Positions 35,504 to 46,115 of a stretch of 64,000 bases of DNA are shown here, in pieces. The position numbers and the translations under genes are program-made. Source of the DNA: Dactylellina haptotyla (taxonomy: Eukaryota > Ascomycota > Orbiliomycetes > Orbiliales > Orbiliaceae); contig CM062385.1 in assembly GCA_031310005.1 (NCBI GenBank), positions 3,472,001 to 3,536,000 of the forward strand, given 5' to 3'. The notes beneath the pieces were generated by a model. It did no database searches. It was given only the letters and a program-made list of their open reading frames with translations, and had not been told where the DNA came from. Every line of letters starts with the position of its first letter. Within the stretch, counting starts at the first letter, position 1.

Positions 35504-37337
35504 AATGTTCCAGCAATGAAGGCATATTTGGGATTTTAAATTGTAAATAGCTATGTATGTGCGCCTCTGGGCGTGGATAATAGAATACAGTGGATACTAA
35601 AAACTTCGATTGCCGACAATACGTTCCGTTAGACAGGATATATTTAGATATGCATATGTGTGTGTGAATCCAATGAAAACTGTTTTGAGTTTTAGGTGGT
35701 ATTTGCCGAAGCTGTGAAGTTAGCACCAACGGGGGCTAAAAACAAGAGCGGTGATTGTGGCTTGGAAAAGTAAGGGCACACTGCTAGTGGGAGTTTGAAG
35801 GTGGTTAGTGGTTGATATAGTGTTAGCACCCGACTGAACGCTATCTAAGGTGAATTTGCATAGTGTTTTTTTCTTAATATCCTCTCAGTCTGAACCAAAC
35901 CACACAACGTCATCCGTTTAGTTGGTCCCGGAATTGATGCCTCTGATATTTATCCTCTAACTAGAGCCTTCCACGTTTTTGGCCAATCGCCCGGAGCTAT
36001 ATTCGTATGCCAAAGGTCTCAAAAGGAATGGCATAACAGTAAGGGGTGTTGGCGGCCGGAAATTTCAAGTCCAGGAGAATATAGCAGACATCGAGTTTAA
36101 AATCAGCATCGATAAGAAAACCAATTTGTCAAATCGTTAGCTGACAATTTGCGAGAATTTTACCATTTTTCGCATGGCACCGTGCACCGGAATGGGGGCG
36201 AAAAGATCCTTGGCGACCGCATTACAATCCAGATGGTACAGGGGAGTAGAGAGTTTCTATAAAAGGGGGATACAATCTGGACCAAGGAAGCGCACTTGTT
36301 AGCCTAAGACAAGTTTTGCCCTCAGACCTTTGACTGGTTGCTGTGGTGTAGATTATGATCTTATCCTCCATTTCGTGTGATCTAACATCCGGTACGGGCG
36401 TTTCCTCGGCATACAACCTGTTCGTCGCAAGCGCTCGTTACGGTGATGCGTCAATTTTTGGGCTATCGCTGGCCGCTTGGAGCAATGTTGATGCAGATGC
36501 TGTCACACCTATTTACCTATTCTAGAGTTGGCCTTGTGGCCTCAGGTCAGATCTGGAAAGTCGCCAGGAGAACAGCTAGCTTGCAGGAAACTGTAGATTT
36601 CGATTAGAGATTTCGCCACAGTCCTTAGTTAAGCTTAATCGTTGCTATTATGTTAGAAACCGGGAAATTTTCAATAGGTCGTCAATGTGGCGACTTCACG
36701 AATACGAACGTTCGAGAATTGAAAGTAGGTTTGGAACCGCTTAATTAAAATCCTGATCTAGGCTACCTGTAAAGGGGATAAATCTGCAATTTGCTCCGTG
36801 CTAAGCCCCACTCCACAATGGGACTTCCACTCAGCTTTCCCATGCTGAGCATCAGATTCCCATTAATTAGGCAGTGGTGATCTCACACTTTGGCTGGTTA
36901 GAGCCTGGTCCGCTTGGACCATGCATGGCCATGTAGCGGCACTCTCCGCGGTCGACTCCAAACAAGCGGTCCAGCCACGCGCGATCCCGCCAAGGCGGGC
37001 TTTTAGTAAGATCCAGACCAACATTCCAAGAAAACGCGAATTGATCTTGCAAGATCTTGCCAGGCTTGTGCAAAGATTACCACCCCCGTCCTGAATGCGG
37101 CAAAGCTTCGGGATAGTGCACAAAGGAGAATGGAATTCCGAGTCTTGAGCCGGAGAGGAATGTACCCAGATACAGGTTATAAATGATGGCAGACTCTGCT
37201 CTTAAATTGATACCCATCGTCTGCCCTCACAAAGTACCGGTACCCACCCATCGGTTCGGTCTTCGCTGCCCAGACTTCCCGGTATTCGAACTTGCAGGTA
37301 CTCCACCCAGTTTCCAGGTTACACGACGTCGGCAAGG
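35504..37337. other. Intergenic, nothing recognised
   Basis: About 1.8 kb. The right part (37100-37337) rises in GC and is the likely promoter and leader of the next gene. No other feature. Confidence 0.5.
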
Positions 37338-39469
37338 ATGGTGGCTATCTTTCGACTGCTGCCATTTTTGGCGGTCACCGTGACATCGCTGCCTCTGCCC
37401 TGGGGATGGAGCGGAAACCCTGCCTTCGGGGTCCTCAAGTCGAAACGGGCGCAATGCAATGCGGACAACCTGCTTCGCATTCTCAGAAACCCGACCAATG
37501 TCGAAGAAGCTGGCCCGTTCTGTCAGACGTACCTCAACCGTCAGCCCAGTACGATCTCCGCCACCGTATATTCAACAGTGTAAGTTAAACCTCGAGCAAG
37601 CTTGATTGAGCGACCGAAATTATACTGACCGGTTGTAGCACCGAAAAGACGACCGTTATCGTTCAGGTCGCTTCCGACGTCTCCAAAGCCTACACCATCA
37701 CCCAGACGAATACCAATACCGCCACGAACACAAAAACACAAACAAATCGAATAACAAAGACGGCGACAGTACGACAGACCGTTTCCGCAACTGAAACCTA
37801 CGCTACAACAGTCACCGCAACTATCACCCACACGAAAACCGCCACCCAGACTTCCGTGGCTACTGATGTTTCAACCAAGGTTGTCGTCGTGACGGTCGTG
37901 GTCCCGGTTACTGTCTACAAAGTCGTCACGGATGTGGTCTCGAGGACGGAGAAGCAAACGGTCACTGAAACGGATACGGATATCGTTACTAAGACCGATA
38001 TGAGAACCTTGGTCGATACAGTCACGGAAACGATTTCGTCAACCGCAACGGAGACTAAAATCGATACCATCACCACAGAACTTACCCAGACGGCGTCGAC
38101 CGCTTCGGTCACATCTTTCGACACGGTTACTGCAACTGAAATCTCATCTGTGACCATCAGCGAGACTGAATCCACAACCGTCTTCACTACCGTTATCATC
38201 ACGACGGTGACGCGGACCACCGGTACCACGACCACCACGGAACTCTTCACCTCGACTAAAACAGTCTCGGTGACTAACACCATACCCACCACCGTCGCAC
38301 TCAAGAGGAGGGCACCTCGCACTCCGGTTTCTATCCAGGTTGGAACTTATCCACCGTCTCGTATTTCAAGCGCCTGTGAATGCATAGACTTGCCGACCGT
38401 ATACACCACGGTGTCTGTGACAAGAGCAATCACAAATAAATTGACTGAAACCTCGAGCACGGTTGTTCCCACAACCAAGACAGCGACCGCGTTCAACATC
38501 GCCGATATAACGAGAACGATTGATGCTACGATTACCCAGGAGCAGACAATCGATGAGACTGCTACCGCCACGACCTCTATCACGAATACTGTGTCAAAGA
38601 CCGTCTCAGAAACGAATACGAATGATGTTACCGAAACGGAGGCAATTACGCAGACGACGTCTCTTACCGAGACCAAGTCCATTTCCGTTACTGAGACCAG
38701 CACCGAAATCGACACGTCAACTACCACTGAATCCGTAACTGTTACCGATACTGACACTGCTACGAAATCGATCACAAACACAGACACCATAACTCAAACA
38801 ATTAAGCAGACCTCAAGCGTAACTGACGTCCGAGTTATCTCGGAAACCCTTTCCTCGACTGAAACTCGGACATCAACAATCAAGGTTACAGCTACAACCA
38901 CAATTCTCACCACCGACACTGTCTCGAAGACCGTTTATGTTTCCGTTACGCAAACGGTTCCGGAGACGGTTCGAGTGACATCGAGCAACACTGAAATTAT
39001 ATCCACCATCACATCTTTCGAGACCGTTACCGTATCTTCAACAGCCACAATCACTACCACGACCACGGTCAGCATCCAACGAACGTTTAAGATCAGATTC
39101 GTCATTGGCGGTGCCACCAAATACGCATCGTTTGCTAGCAGCACTAGTGGCTTTGGTACGTACGTCAGCAACAGGGCTGACGGCGCTGACTTCGCCGTCC
39201 AGGGTGCCTATATTGTCCGGGTGGTGGGCACCAACAAAATGTGGCCTCAGCTGGGGTTCTCGCGTGGTCAATGGTTCTGGAAGTCATCTTTTTCTGCCGG
39301 CGAAACAAAAACTCCCGGATCTGTAACAGGAGATAATACCGTTACCTTCCAATTTGCAGGGACGGATCAACTCCTTTATTTTGGTACCGACTTGAAGATA
39401 TACGTGGGAGGTTCGTCGGATGGATATAATCCTCTCGGAACGCTGTCCGCCGACTATAACTCTCAATAA
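37338..39469 (+). CDS. Secreted CNADN-family protein with very long Thr-rich stalk (paralog 3)
   Basis: Two exons (37338-37579 and 37639-39469; 59-nt intron, GTAAGT donor) give 690 residues. A signal peptide (about 1-17) is followed by a KR site at 36-37, immediately before CNADNLLRILR (residue 40 on). About 450 residues of Thr/Val/Ser repeats follow ('TVTETDT', 'TITQT', 'SVTETS' types), interrupted by a KRR site and 'SRISSACECID', the shared SACxC motif. The C-terminal ~125 residues are a folded domain ('FKIRFVIGGATKYASF' to 'LKIYVGGSSDGYNPLG') similar to the end of paralog 2. The stalk should be heavily O-mannosylated and extended. A wall-surface or adhesin-like role is inferred. The GC content and CpG-rich codon use differ from paralog 2, so recent duplication is unlikely. 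Confidence 0.85.
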
Positions 39470-40757
39470 ATTTTTTGGCTAAGATATGCTTTGTAATGTA
39501 TAATGTTTTAATGCTTGTACAAGAATATCAATCTCACCCAGTACATATAGAGATAATTATACGCAGTGTCAACAATTTAGCTTTCGTAACATGATGTGAT
39601 GGATGCAGTCTCGTATGTGAACACTTCGCAATTGTTGTTCGCAACGCATCAGCGTGTTGGATTCCGTGACAGGCGATTCCCACAACGCAAATCAGATGGC
39701 GGATCTTGGACACGTGCTCCCCGTTGTATGTAACTGGTACATCCGTTGCTAGGCGTCAGGCATGCAAGTGATGGTAAACCAAGACTAGTATGATGTTAAG
39801 ACGTCAAGATTGATACCGATCCATTTCAGATGCTAGGCATACTAGAAAAGCAAGTGGGGGAGCTCTTACACCCAGTTGAAAAAAGAAGATTGGTAGAAAT
39901 GGCGTCAGGGAAAAGCCATAAGATAAAATCCAGCCGCTATCTGGCCCTTTTTCGATAATTATCCGATATCTCTTTTCCTTCGGGTATTGTTACCCATTGC
40001 CCAACCGTCTCAAGCGTGTCATTTAGACTTCGGTGGTTCCTTACATGAAATGGACGGATAAGATTGAAATGCAGCTGTTCCTGCACAATAGGCCGGAACC
40101 GGGGTTGGAGGGTTGCGTCTGATGTCTACCTGTACGCAAATATGGAAGGTGGGGTTGCATGTGGTTGCCTAGACCAATTATGTAATTATATTTGGATATC
40201 GATACTTATTGGTCGCAAATGCCGTGTAATCGCTATCACAGAGCTATGGTGCTCTTTTGCAATCCAAAAATGTCCTAGAGAAGAATTTATTGGAGGAGGA
40301 AACATAGATAAATGGAGTAGGTTCTGCGAGAACGTCTGTTTGATGAAAGCCCACCCTAAACTGCAATAGATATATATAATGTAGCATTTTTCAACTGTAA
40401 CAGCCAGTGTGCGTGCGCTTCATATACGCACAGCCTGGTATCACAACCGCCCATCCACGCGACAATGAGGGAATATGCTAAGATATCGATTTTCTAGGCG
40501 ATGTCTTTCTTCTAATTTGGTCGCTTGAATACAGAGATTTGTCAAAGTTGCGATGTTTCTCCTCGCGCATCGCCAATGGCACGGATTTGAGAATTACACG
40601 TGCATGTTAAGCTTTTGAATAAGAAAGCCTGCCCCACGTCTACCTAATCACACCCGCCTGCATCGTGCATCTCCAAGTGCATCTGCGATGCACCCAGAAC
40701 TGGTTGACTGTTTCGCTGAAGAAAAAATTGCGGCGACCGTATTGTTAGTACCATTCC

Positions 40758-40781
40758 ACCCACGTGGTATAGCACGTGGGT
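40758..40781. promoter_or_regulatory. Perfect inverted repeat with two CACGTG E-boxes
   Basis: Nine-base arms (ACCCACGTG / CACGTGGGT) are separated by six bases, and each arm contains CACGTG, the core site of fungal bHLH factors. It lies about 224 bp before the ATG of the gene at 41005 and about 55 bp before its TATA box. Confidence 0.5.
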
Positions 40782-40835
40782 TTGTAGCTTGCCAGAACTG
40801 CGTCGAGGCAGATCGGTGAAATGGGTAACGTTCTC

Positions 40836-40843
40836 TATATAAA
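40836..40843 (+). promoter_or_regulatory. TATA box (TATATAAA)
   Basis: A consensus match lies about 160 bp upstream of the ATG at 41005, leaving room for a leader of about 130 nt. Confidence 0.5.
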
Positions 40844-41004
40844 GGATCTACAATGTCAAAAACAAAAACATTTTGACAGAATAATTAGCTAGAAAACCAT
40901 TGACTTAGCCCGCTCCTACGCCCGAATACCAAAAGTTCTAGTCGAATATTGTTTCTTGTTTCTCATTTTATTATCTCAAAGCCTCCCTGTATTCTCCTTC
41001 AGAA

Positions 41005-41844
41005 ATGATGTACGCATCTCGCTATCTGCTTGCTATTATCGCTTCGGCGACCATTATGGCCTCACCAGTTCTAGCTGCCTCTAATATGGTTCCCGACTAC
41101 GAGGTTAAGCTATTGATGAACCCCACTGTAGTTCTAGGAACTGACTTCAAGCTCACACCCACTGTGCTTTCATACTTCGGGATGCCCACGACTGTTACCA
41201 AGATGAATGTCCAGTTCCTTGACAAAAGTAGCAAAGAAATCTACAACGCTGGTTGGAGTCCGCGTATTCGCAAGACCGAAGGTGAAAGCGATTTCGAGCT
41301 CACATACAAGAAACGCTATCCCATCACCGGCGGTAATATCGACGCTGCTCTTACAACCGCCAATAATGAGGGTTTCGACTCCACCGACACCAACTACGAT
41401 GCACAGATCGAATGGGGTTACCAGAAACAAACCCTCTCCATCAGTCGCCAGAAGTCGGCATCTGGGTCCGGTTACAGTGGAATGGACCTGCCCGGCCAGA
41501 CTAAATCTCGTACATTCCTGATCGATGAGGCACCGGATAAGTTCGACGATTGGGTCTCTAACAACTGGGGTACTACTGCCCTCGCATCGGCTCGTATCTT
41601 CGGACCCGTTCTTGCGAAGCGCTCGATCGGAACATGGAGTGGTCTTCAGCTCTATATTGAAGTGTGGCCCATCAAGGATGCTGCCGGCACAGGCATCGAG
41701 TACATCGTTGAGGCATCATTCAAAACTACTAGTCGCACTACTGCCTCAACTAAACAGGCTGACCTCATTGCTCTGCTGACATTCAAGGGCTGGTTCCTTG
41801 CGCAGGACTCACTAAAGACGCAACTCATCATGGACCGTTACTAG
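41005..41844 (+). CDS. Secreted CYTH/triphosphate-tunnel-like protein
   Basis: A single exon of 279 residues. Two adjacent ATGs open the frame; residues 1-25 are a signal peptide ending 'PVLAAS'. The mature part begins 'DYEVKLLM', resembling the ExExK strand of CYTH domains (here E-x-K). It continues with 'WSPRIRKTEGESDFELTYKKR', the typical alternating basic strand of that fold, and 'LYIEVWPIKDAAGTGIEYIVEASFKT'. Several Arg/Lys and Glu residues that could line a tunnel are thus present. Classical CYTH enzymes (adenylate cyclase class IV, thiamine triphosphatase) are intracellular, so a secreted version is odd. Substrate and activity are unknown, and the assignment is from pattern only. A clear TATA box and an E-box palindrome lie upstream. 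Confidence 0.82.
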   Translation: MMYASRYLLAIIASATIMASPVLAASNMVPDYEVKLLMNPTVVLGTDFKLTPTVLSYFGMPTTVTKMNVQFLDKSSKEIYNAGWSPRIRKTEGESDFELTYKKRYPITGGNIDAALTTANNEGFDSTDTNYDAQIEWGYQKQTLSISRQKSASGSGYSGMDLPGQTKSRTFLIDEAPDKFDDWVSNNWGTTALASARIFGPVLAKRSIGTWSGLQLYIEVWPIKDAAGTGIEYIVEASFKTTSRTTASTKQADLIALLTFKGWFLAQDSLKTQLIMDRY

Positions 41845-42703
41845 ATAGTCCTTATTGGTATCTCACACACATCAAATTATTTCGGGTTTACCTATCTGCC
41901 AGCTATGGCAGAATGAGATGGAAAACAAGTGCTCTGTAATTTTAATCTAGAACAATAATGTTATTTAAGAACGATAGTCGCATTTATATGAAGTCTTTGG
42001 TTATCTAGTCCATTTATGAGCTGAGAATGCCATTCTCGGTTGTGGCAATAAAATGATCACCAGCACTGCTTTCACATACAATGGAGAAGGCTTAAAGCAG
42101 CAATAGAGTAAATGAAGTTTACCTGGATTTAATAAAACTAAGTATTTATGTACTATTTTGCAAAATTTGCCAAGGTGTTCGATAAGACTGAAGGCGTGAA
42201 CACCAGAGGCTTCTAGTGATTAACATTTGCATATTTTGATACCTGATAGTTCATGTAAATTATTTAAAGATCTGAGTATTTACTATGATAAAGTTGCCTA
42301 TCCAAATCAGTTGTAAGAAACATTAGGGTGGTGCTATGACCTTTATATATTGAGACAACACTTAATCTTTCCATTTCTGGCATTCTAGCATAGATAGTCA
42401 ATCTTAAAAGCTTACGGATGTCTCGCACATATGATGATTTATTCAGCGTTCAGCATTTGACGAGTTGGTATGTATTTCTTGGCTTCAGCCAGCTAGAATA
42501 GGCTTCAGTATGACGACGATTACGAGTATCGAAGCTAGATTATTACGCCCACGGCATAAAGTAAAACAACAGATGTAATTGGTAAATAATTTCTTGGCTG
42601 TTACTCCAGATTCTCTTCCTACGTTCTAAATCATCGCTACAAATCTATATATCTTCTTTCTCGACTCTGTGAAAATAGGAAATCGAGGCTAAGGCTTGTT
42701 TCG
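41845..42703. other. Convergent intergenic region, nothing recognised
   Basis: This is the shared 3' flank of the CYTH-like gene and the minus-strand LysM-tyrosinase gene. It is AT-rich, with no other feature. Confidence 0.5.
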
Positions 42704-45700
42704 TTAGGCTGACGTTCGGTAAGATCTTGCAAACCGTCGTCTTGTGTTTGTATTAATTGTACTGTTTGAATTAGAAGGAGCGAGGACGACTTTGGACAAA
42801 CGGTCGGAAACTTTCTGCCGTTGACCTTCCTTACTCATAGGTTTAGTTAGATCTTCGATCTTTGTTACACCCCCTTTGACACCTTCCGTAGCGTTTAGCA
42901 TCAGCTTTGGTGTGCCGAAATCTGGTTTCTTGCTCAAATTGCCCGGAATCACAAGGTCATTTTTGGTGACACCGATTTTAAGAGTTGTAAGTTTTTTAAT
43001 ATCAATTGATTTGTCCATCTGCCATCCCGTCAGTAAGACTACAAACTTCTCAAAATTTAAACGGAACTCACATTCAAGCATTTCCATATCACTCTCTTCT
43101 GCAGAAATGCATTGATGTATTTGTCGCTTTTTTGCAAGACCCCGCTTTGTTCAAGAAAGTTGTTAGCGCTGACTGTGCCAGCCACCATACCTGAGACCCT
43201 CTTCTCGTCTGGGTCCCCAAGTACAGAGAGAGAACCGAGCTTATCCTTAGACAAGTTCCATGTGCTAATGTCATCACCGGGGTCCTTTCCGAACACAATG
43301 ATCTGGAATGATTCCATGATCTCTGCCTGATCAATGACAATGTTATACTTCCACTGAACTACCGTTTGATTTTCTGCCCGCTTGGTTATGACCACCCTGT
43401 CCTTGAATAGCATATTGATTTTGGCTGTTGTGAACTTGTCTAGTTGGTCATTGGTATCCGATCTGCGACCACAGGGAACTTCTGGATAGCCGTATCCATA
43501 ATTCCAGATGCTACGGACACTCGTTATATCCTGTGAATTCCACCAAGACCCATCAGGATGTTTAAATGGTAGAAACCTGGATTGCATTCCGATTGTCCCA
43601 CCTTGTACCTGCCCTTGGTATGATATGGATGCTTTATCCACTGAAGGTTGAATCTCTAATGTGGGATTAGCCGCTTGCCACATGGCAAACATGCGGTCTA
43701 CATTATTGTGGTGGAGCCTAGTAAGAAGTTAGTAATCGGGCCTTGGGTTCATAGCTTTGTTTGAGGGGTGTGTTATCCACCAGAATATTGGATCAAATGC
43801 TGCAACTCGAGGATTCGTCATAAAACCTGCGATAAGAGTATGGATGTCATTGTGGATATTTTCGATCTCACGTCTAAAATCGGCAAATGTTTTCGATGCT
43901 CCGAGTGCAGTGTATAGATCGTCGGTCCGACTAGCGAAAAGAGGATTAATGGAATGTCATTGCATTTATATAAAATAGGAGTTGGGAAGGTCTTACTTAG
44001 GGAGTGCTTTGGCGACCTTAGCGTCTGCCAAAACTGGCCTATCAACTATCTCGGAACCGACTCTCTAATTCATGTCAGAGGGTTTTGAATTCAATATATA
44101 TATGTATATAGCACGACAACTCACCGATCCTGGAAGAAGAGGCCTCTCATTATCTTTGAAGTTGTAAGTGTAGAATGGATTAACTATAGGAGCAGTCTTG
44201 CCATCTGGGGTTGTAACTTGGACGTTTGGCTGCAAGGTAATCGGTGGCATATGACCTTGCGAACTTTCGTCAACCCAGTCCCAGTATCTAAATACGAATA
44301 TTATGTTAGCGACCTCTTTTCTACAAATCTTCGGATGTAGAAAATTTAGCGTACGGCCACCGAACCAATTTCGCAGCAGCCATGTATTTGTCTCGAAGGG
44401 AACCTGTAAATCTCTGGGCGATATCTTGTGCGATATTGTAAACCACTTGCTATATGTAGACGTTAGGATTTGTAGACGTTAGGTTTTCTGTCTGTTTCCA
44501 ATTTATACATATAATGGAACAAGTATACCTCGATCAAGAGCATATAGGGCCGGTGCCATCCTCCAAACTGAAGGCTGTTAGCTGTATCGACTTGGCAAAA
44601 ACAAGCATGTAGGTTGCATACTAATGTGTTGCTATGCGGGCAATAACCCTTTGCAGGATCAAAATCAAAACCTCCACCATCTTTAGCATTGGGCCACGGT
44701 GACTTCCTGATAAAACGCAGTTACGCGTCAACAAAGGTACCTTTGCGTAAAACATTTTTATAGAAAGGTTTAGTATTGCTTACACTCCGCCATGAATACC
44801 TAAAATTGTTCGATGATTAGCATAATACATAAAGGTATCGAGGTTGAAACAAGAGTTTTTACCAGATATCTGGAAATAGCCAAATGGATCTGTCAAATTG
44901 GCAGCTTGCATCTGAGCGAGCGCAAGTACTAGCAGATTGAATACGTCAGGCTGGTCTCTTTGCATCGTGTTAATATCTTGACGCTCGACACAGCCGTCCT
45001 GGACCCCAACAATAGCGTACGATGTTGGAGTTGAAATCGGGTTTATTGTGGTAGATGTGGTCGTAGTAGATGACGATATGGCTGCTGAAGATGTGGTTTT
45101 GGATGTGATTTTGGAAGTAGTAGTCTTGGAAGTAGTAGTCTTGGAGGTAGTAGTCTTGGAAGTATTAGTCTTGGAAGTATTAGTCTTGGAAGTAGTAGTT
45201 TTGGAAGTCGTAGTTTTTGAAGTCGTAGTTGTGCTCGATGTGGTGGTACTCGAGGTAGGCACTTTGATGATGATTGATTTCGCGCTCGTATTATTCGAAG
45301 ATATAGACTTCGAAGTGACCGTGTTTTTTGCTGTTGTCGTTGATGTTTTGGGGCTGCTGGCTGGGTCAAGCTGTTTGCATAGCGCACCAATACCCCCACC
45401 ATCAATGTATTGTTTGAGCATCTCACAGTTCTTTCCTAAAAGTTGATTTTGTCTAGAAATAGAATCCACGTAGACAAATCGTTAGTTAAGGTTCTATGGC
45501 CTATGCGAAACGAACAAAATTGATTACTCTATTAGTTCTGTGACCGAGATTTGATTTGCGGCTGCGAGGCTTTCACAAGTTGTCTTCGTAATGCGGCCGC
45601 CTTGTGAAGTGCATTTACCCCTCCACATAGGATAAGTGTTATAAAGATTAATAATTTGTATCGCCTTTTCATCGGTAACAAGCTCAGTTTTTTTTATAAG

Positions 45701-46115
45701 AGCTGTTGGCTTCGGTAGAGGCGCTTTCCGCTTGCACCAGATCGCGCCCGGGATAATTTCCCTACAGTCACCTTTGAACTTGTCGTTGGCCCTAGAATCG
45801 TAGCATAGAGTTGGCAATCGAAGCAAAAATTTGCTTTCATGATTATTTGGGATAGGATTTATCATACGCTAGAAGCTGAATCACTTGGATCTGTGCCTTT
45901 TCAGCTAGAGACTTGCATGTGTCTCCTGACTGGATATAACCTGGCGCAAATTCCAAACAGGAACCACTAAACGAAAGCAGTTGACTTCGTTTGAAAGATT
46001 TGTCAATGCCATCCCGATCAGCATTGGGTTGGACGGGGCTTGTAGAGATAGTTCTGAAAAGAGTGTTGAAAGAGAGCGCATAGAAGGTAATCTTTGAAAG
46101 GAATATAGCATGCAT
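42704..46115 (-). CDS. LysM-tyrosinase chimera, secreted
   Basis: Twelve exons (45868-46115, 45528-45791, 44863-45452, 44784-44799, 44622-44706, 44529-44567, 44355-44449, 44125-44287, 43997-44064, 43781-43930, 43072-43717, 42704-43018) give 892 residues with every join in frame. The ATG at 46115 opens a signal peptide (about 1-24). Two LysM-like modules follow (about 53-103 and 143-197), the first with 'YIQSGDTCKSLAEKAQI' and 'VIQLLA'. A Ser/Lys/Thr stalk spans about 205-310. The tyrosinase core (about 335-655) has CuA His370, His397 (in CPH, with the Cys that can form the thioether) and His406 (WHR), and CuB His549, His553 and His575/576 in 'FWLHHNNVDR'. 'YGYGYPE' (646-652) closes the core. 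A KR at 685-686 could allow removal of the C-terminal shielding domain, as in other fungal tyrosinases. The reaction is oxidation of phenols to quinones, as in melanin formation. Intron 6 carries a tandem copy of its branch-site region. Confidence 0.9.
44784..44799 (-). other. 16-nt microexon encoding a copper-ligand His
   Basis: It lies between TTTTAG and GTAAGC and encodes the core of 'GIHGGV', including His370, the first CuA ligand. Its loss would shift the frame as well as remove the ligand. Confidence 0.75.
45098..45220 (-). repeat. 15-bp tandem repeat encoding Ser-Lys-Thr-Thr-Thr units
   Basis: About eight units encode the stalk between the LysM-like modules and the tyrosinase core. 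Some units carry Asn for Thr. Copy number is likely variable between strains (inference from repeat homogeneity). Confidence 0.85.

Larger units (their letters stand above)
39470..41004. other. Intergenic with promoter elements of the CYTH-like gene
   Basis: Most of the stretch has no feature. The right end holds a 7-bp-arm hairpin at 40677-40693, an E-box palindrome at 40758-40781 and a TATA box at 40836-40843 (separate entries). Confidence 0.5.

Noticed and set aside
37856-38790. Long minus-strand frames rich in Val/Ser opposite the Thr-rich stalk
   Set aside because: They are the antisense shadow of the Thr/Val repeat coding sequence; ACN codons read backwards give Val and Ser codons.
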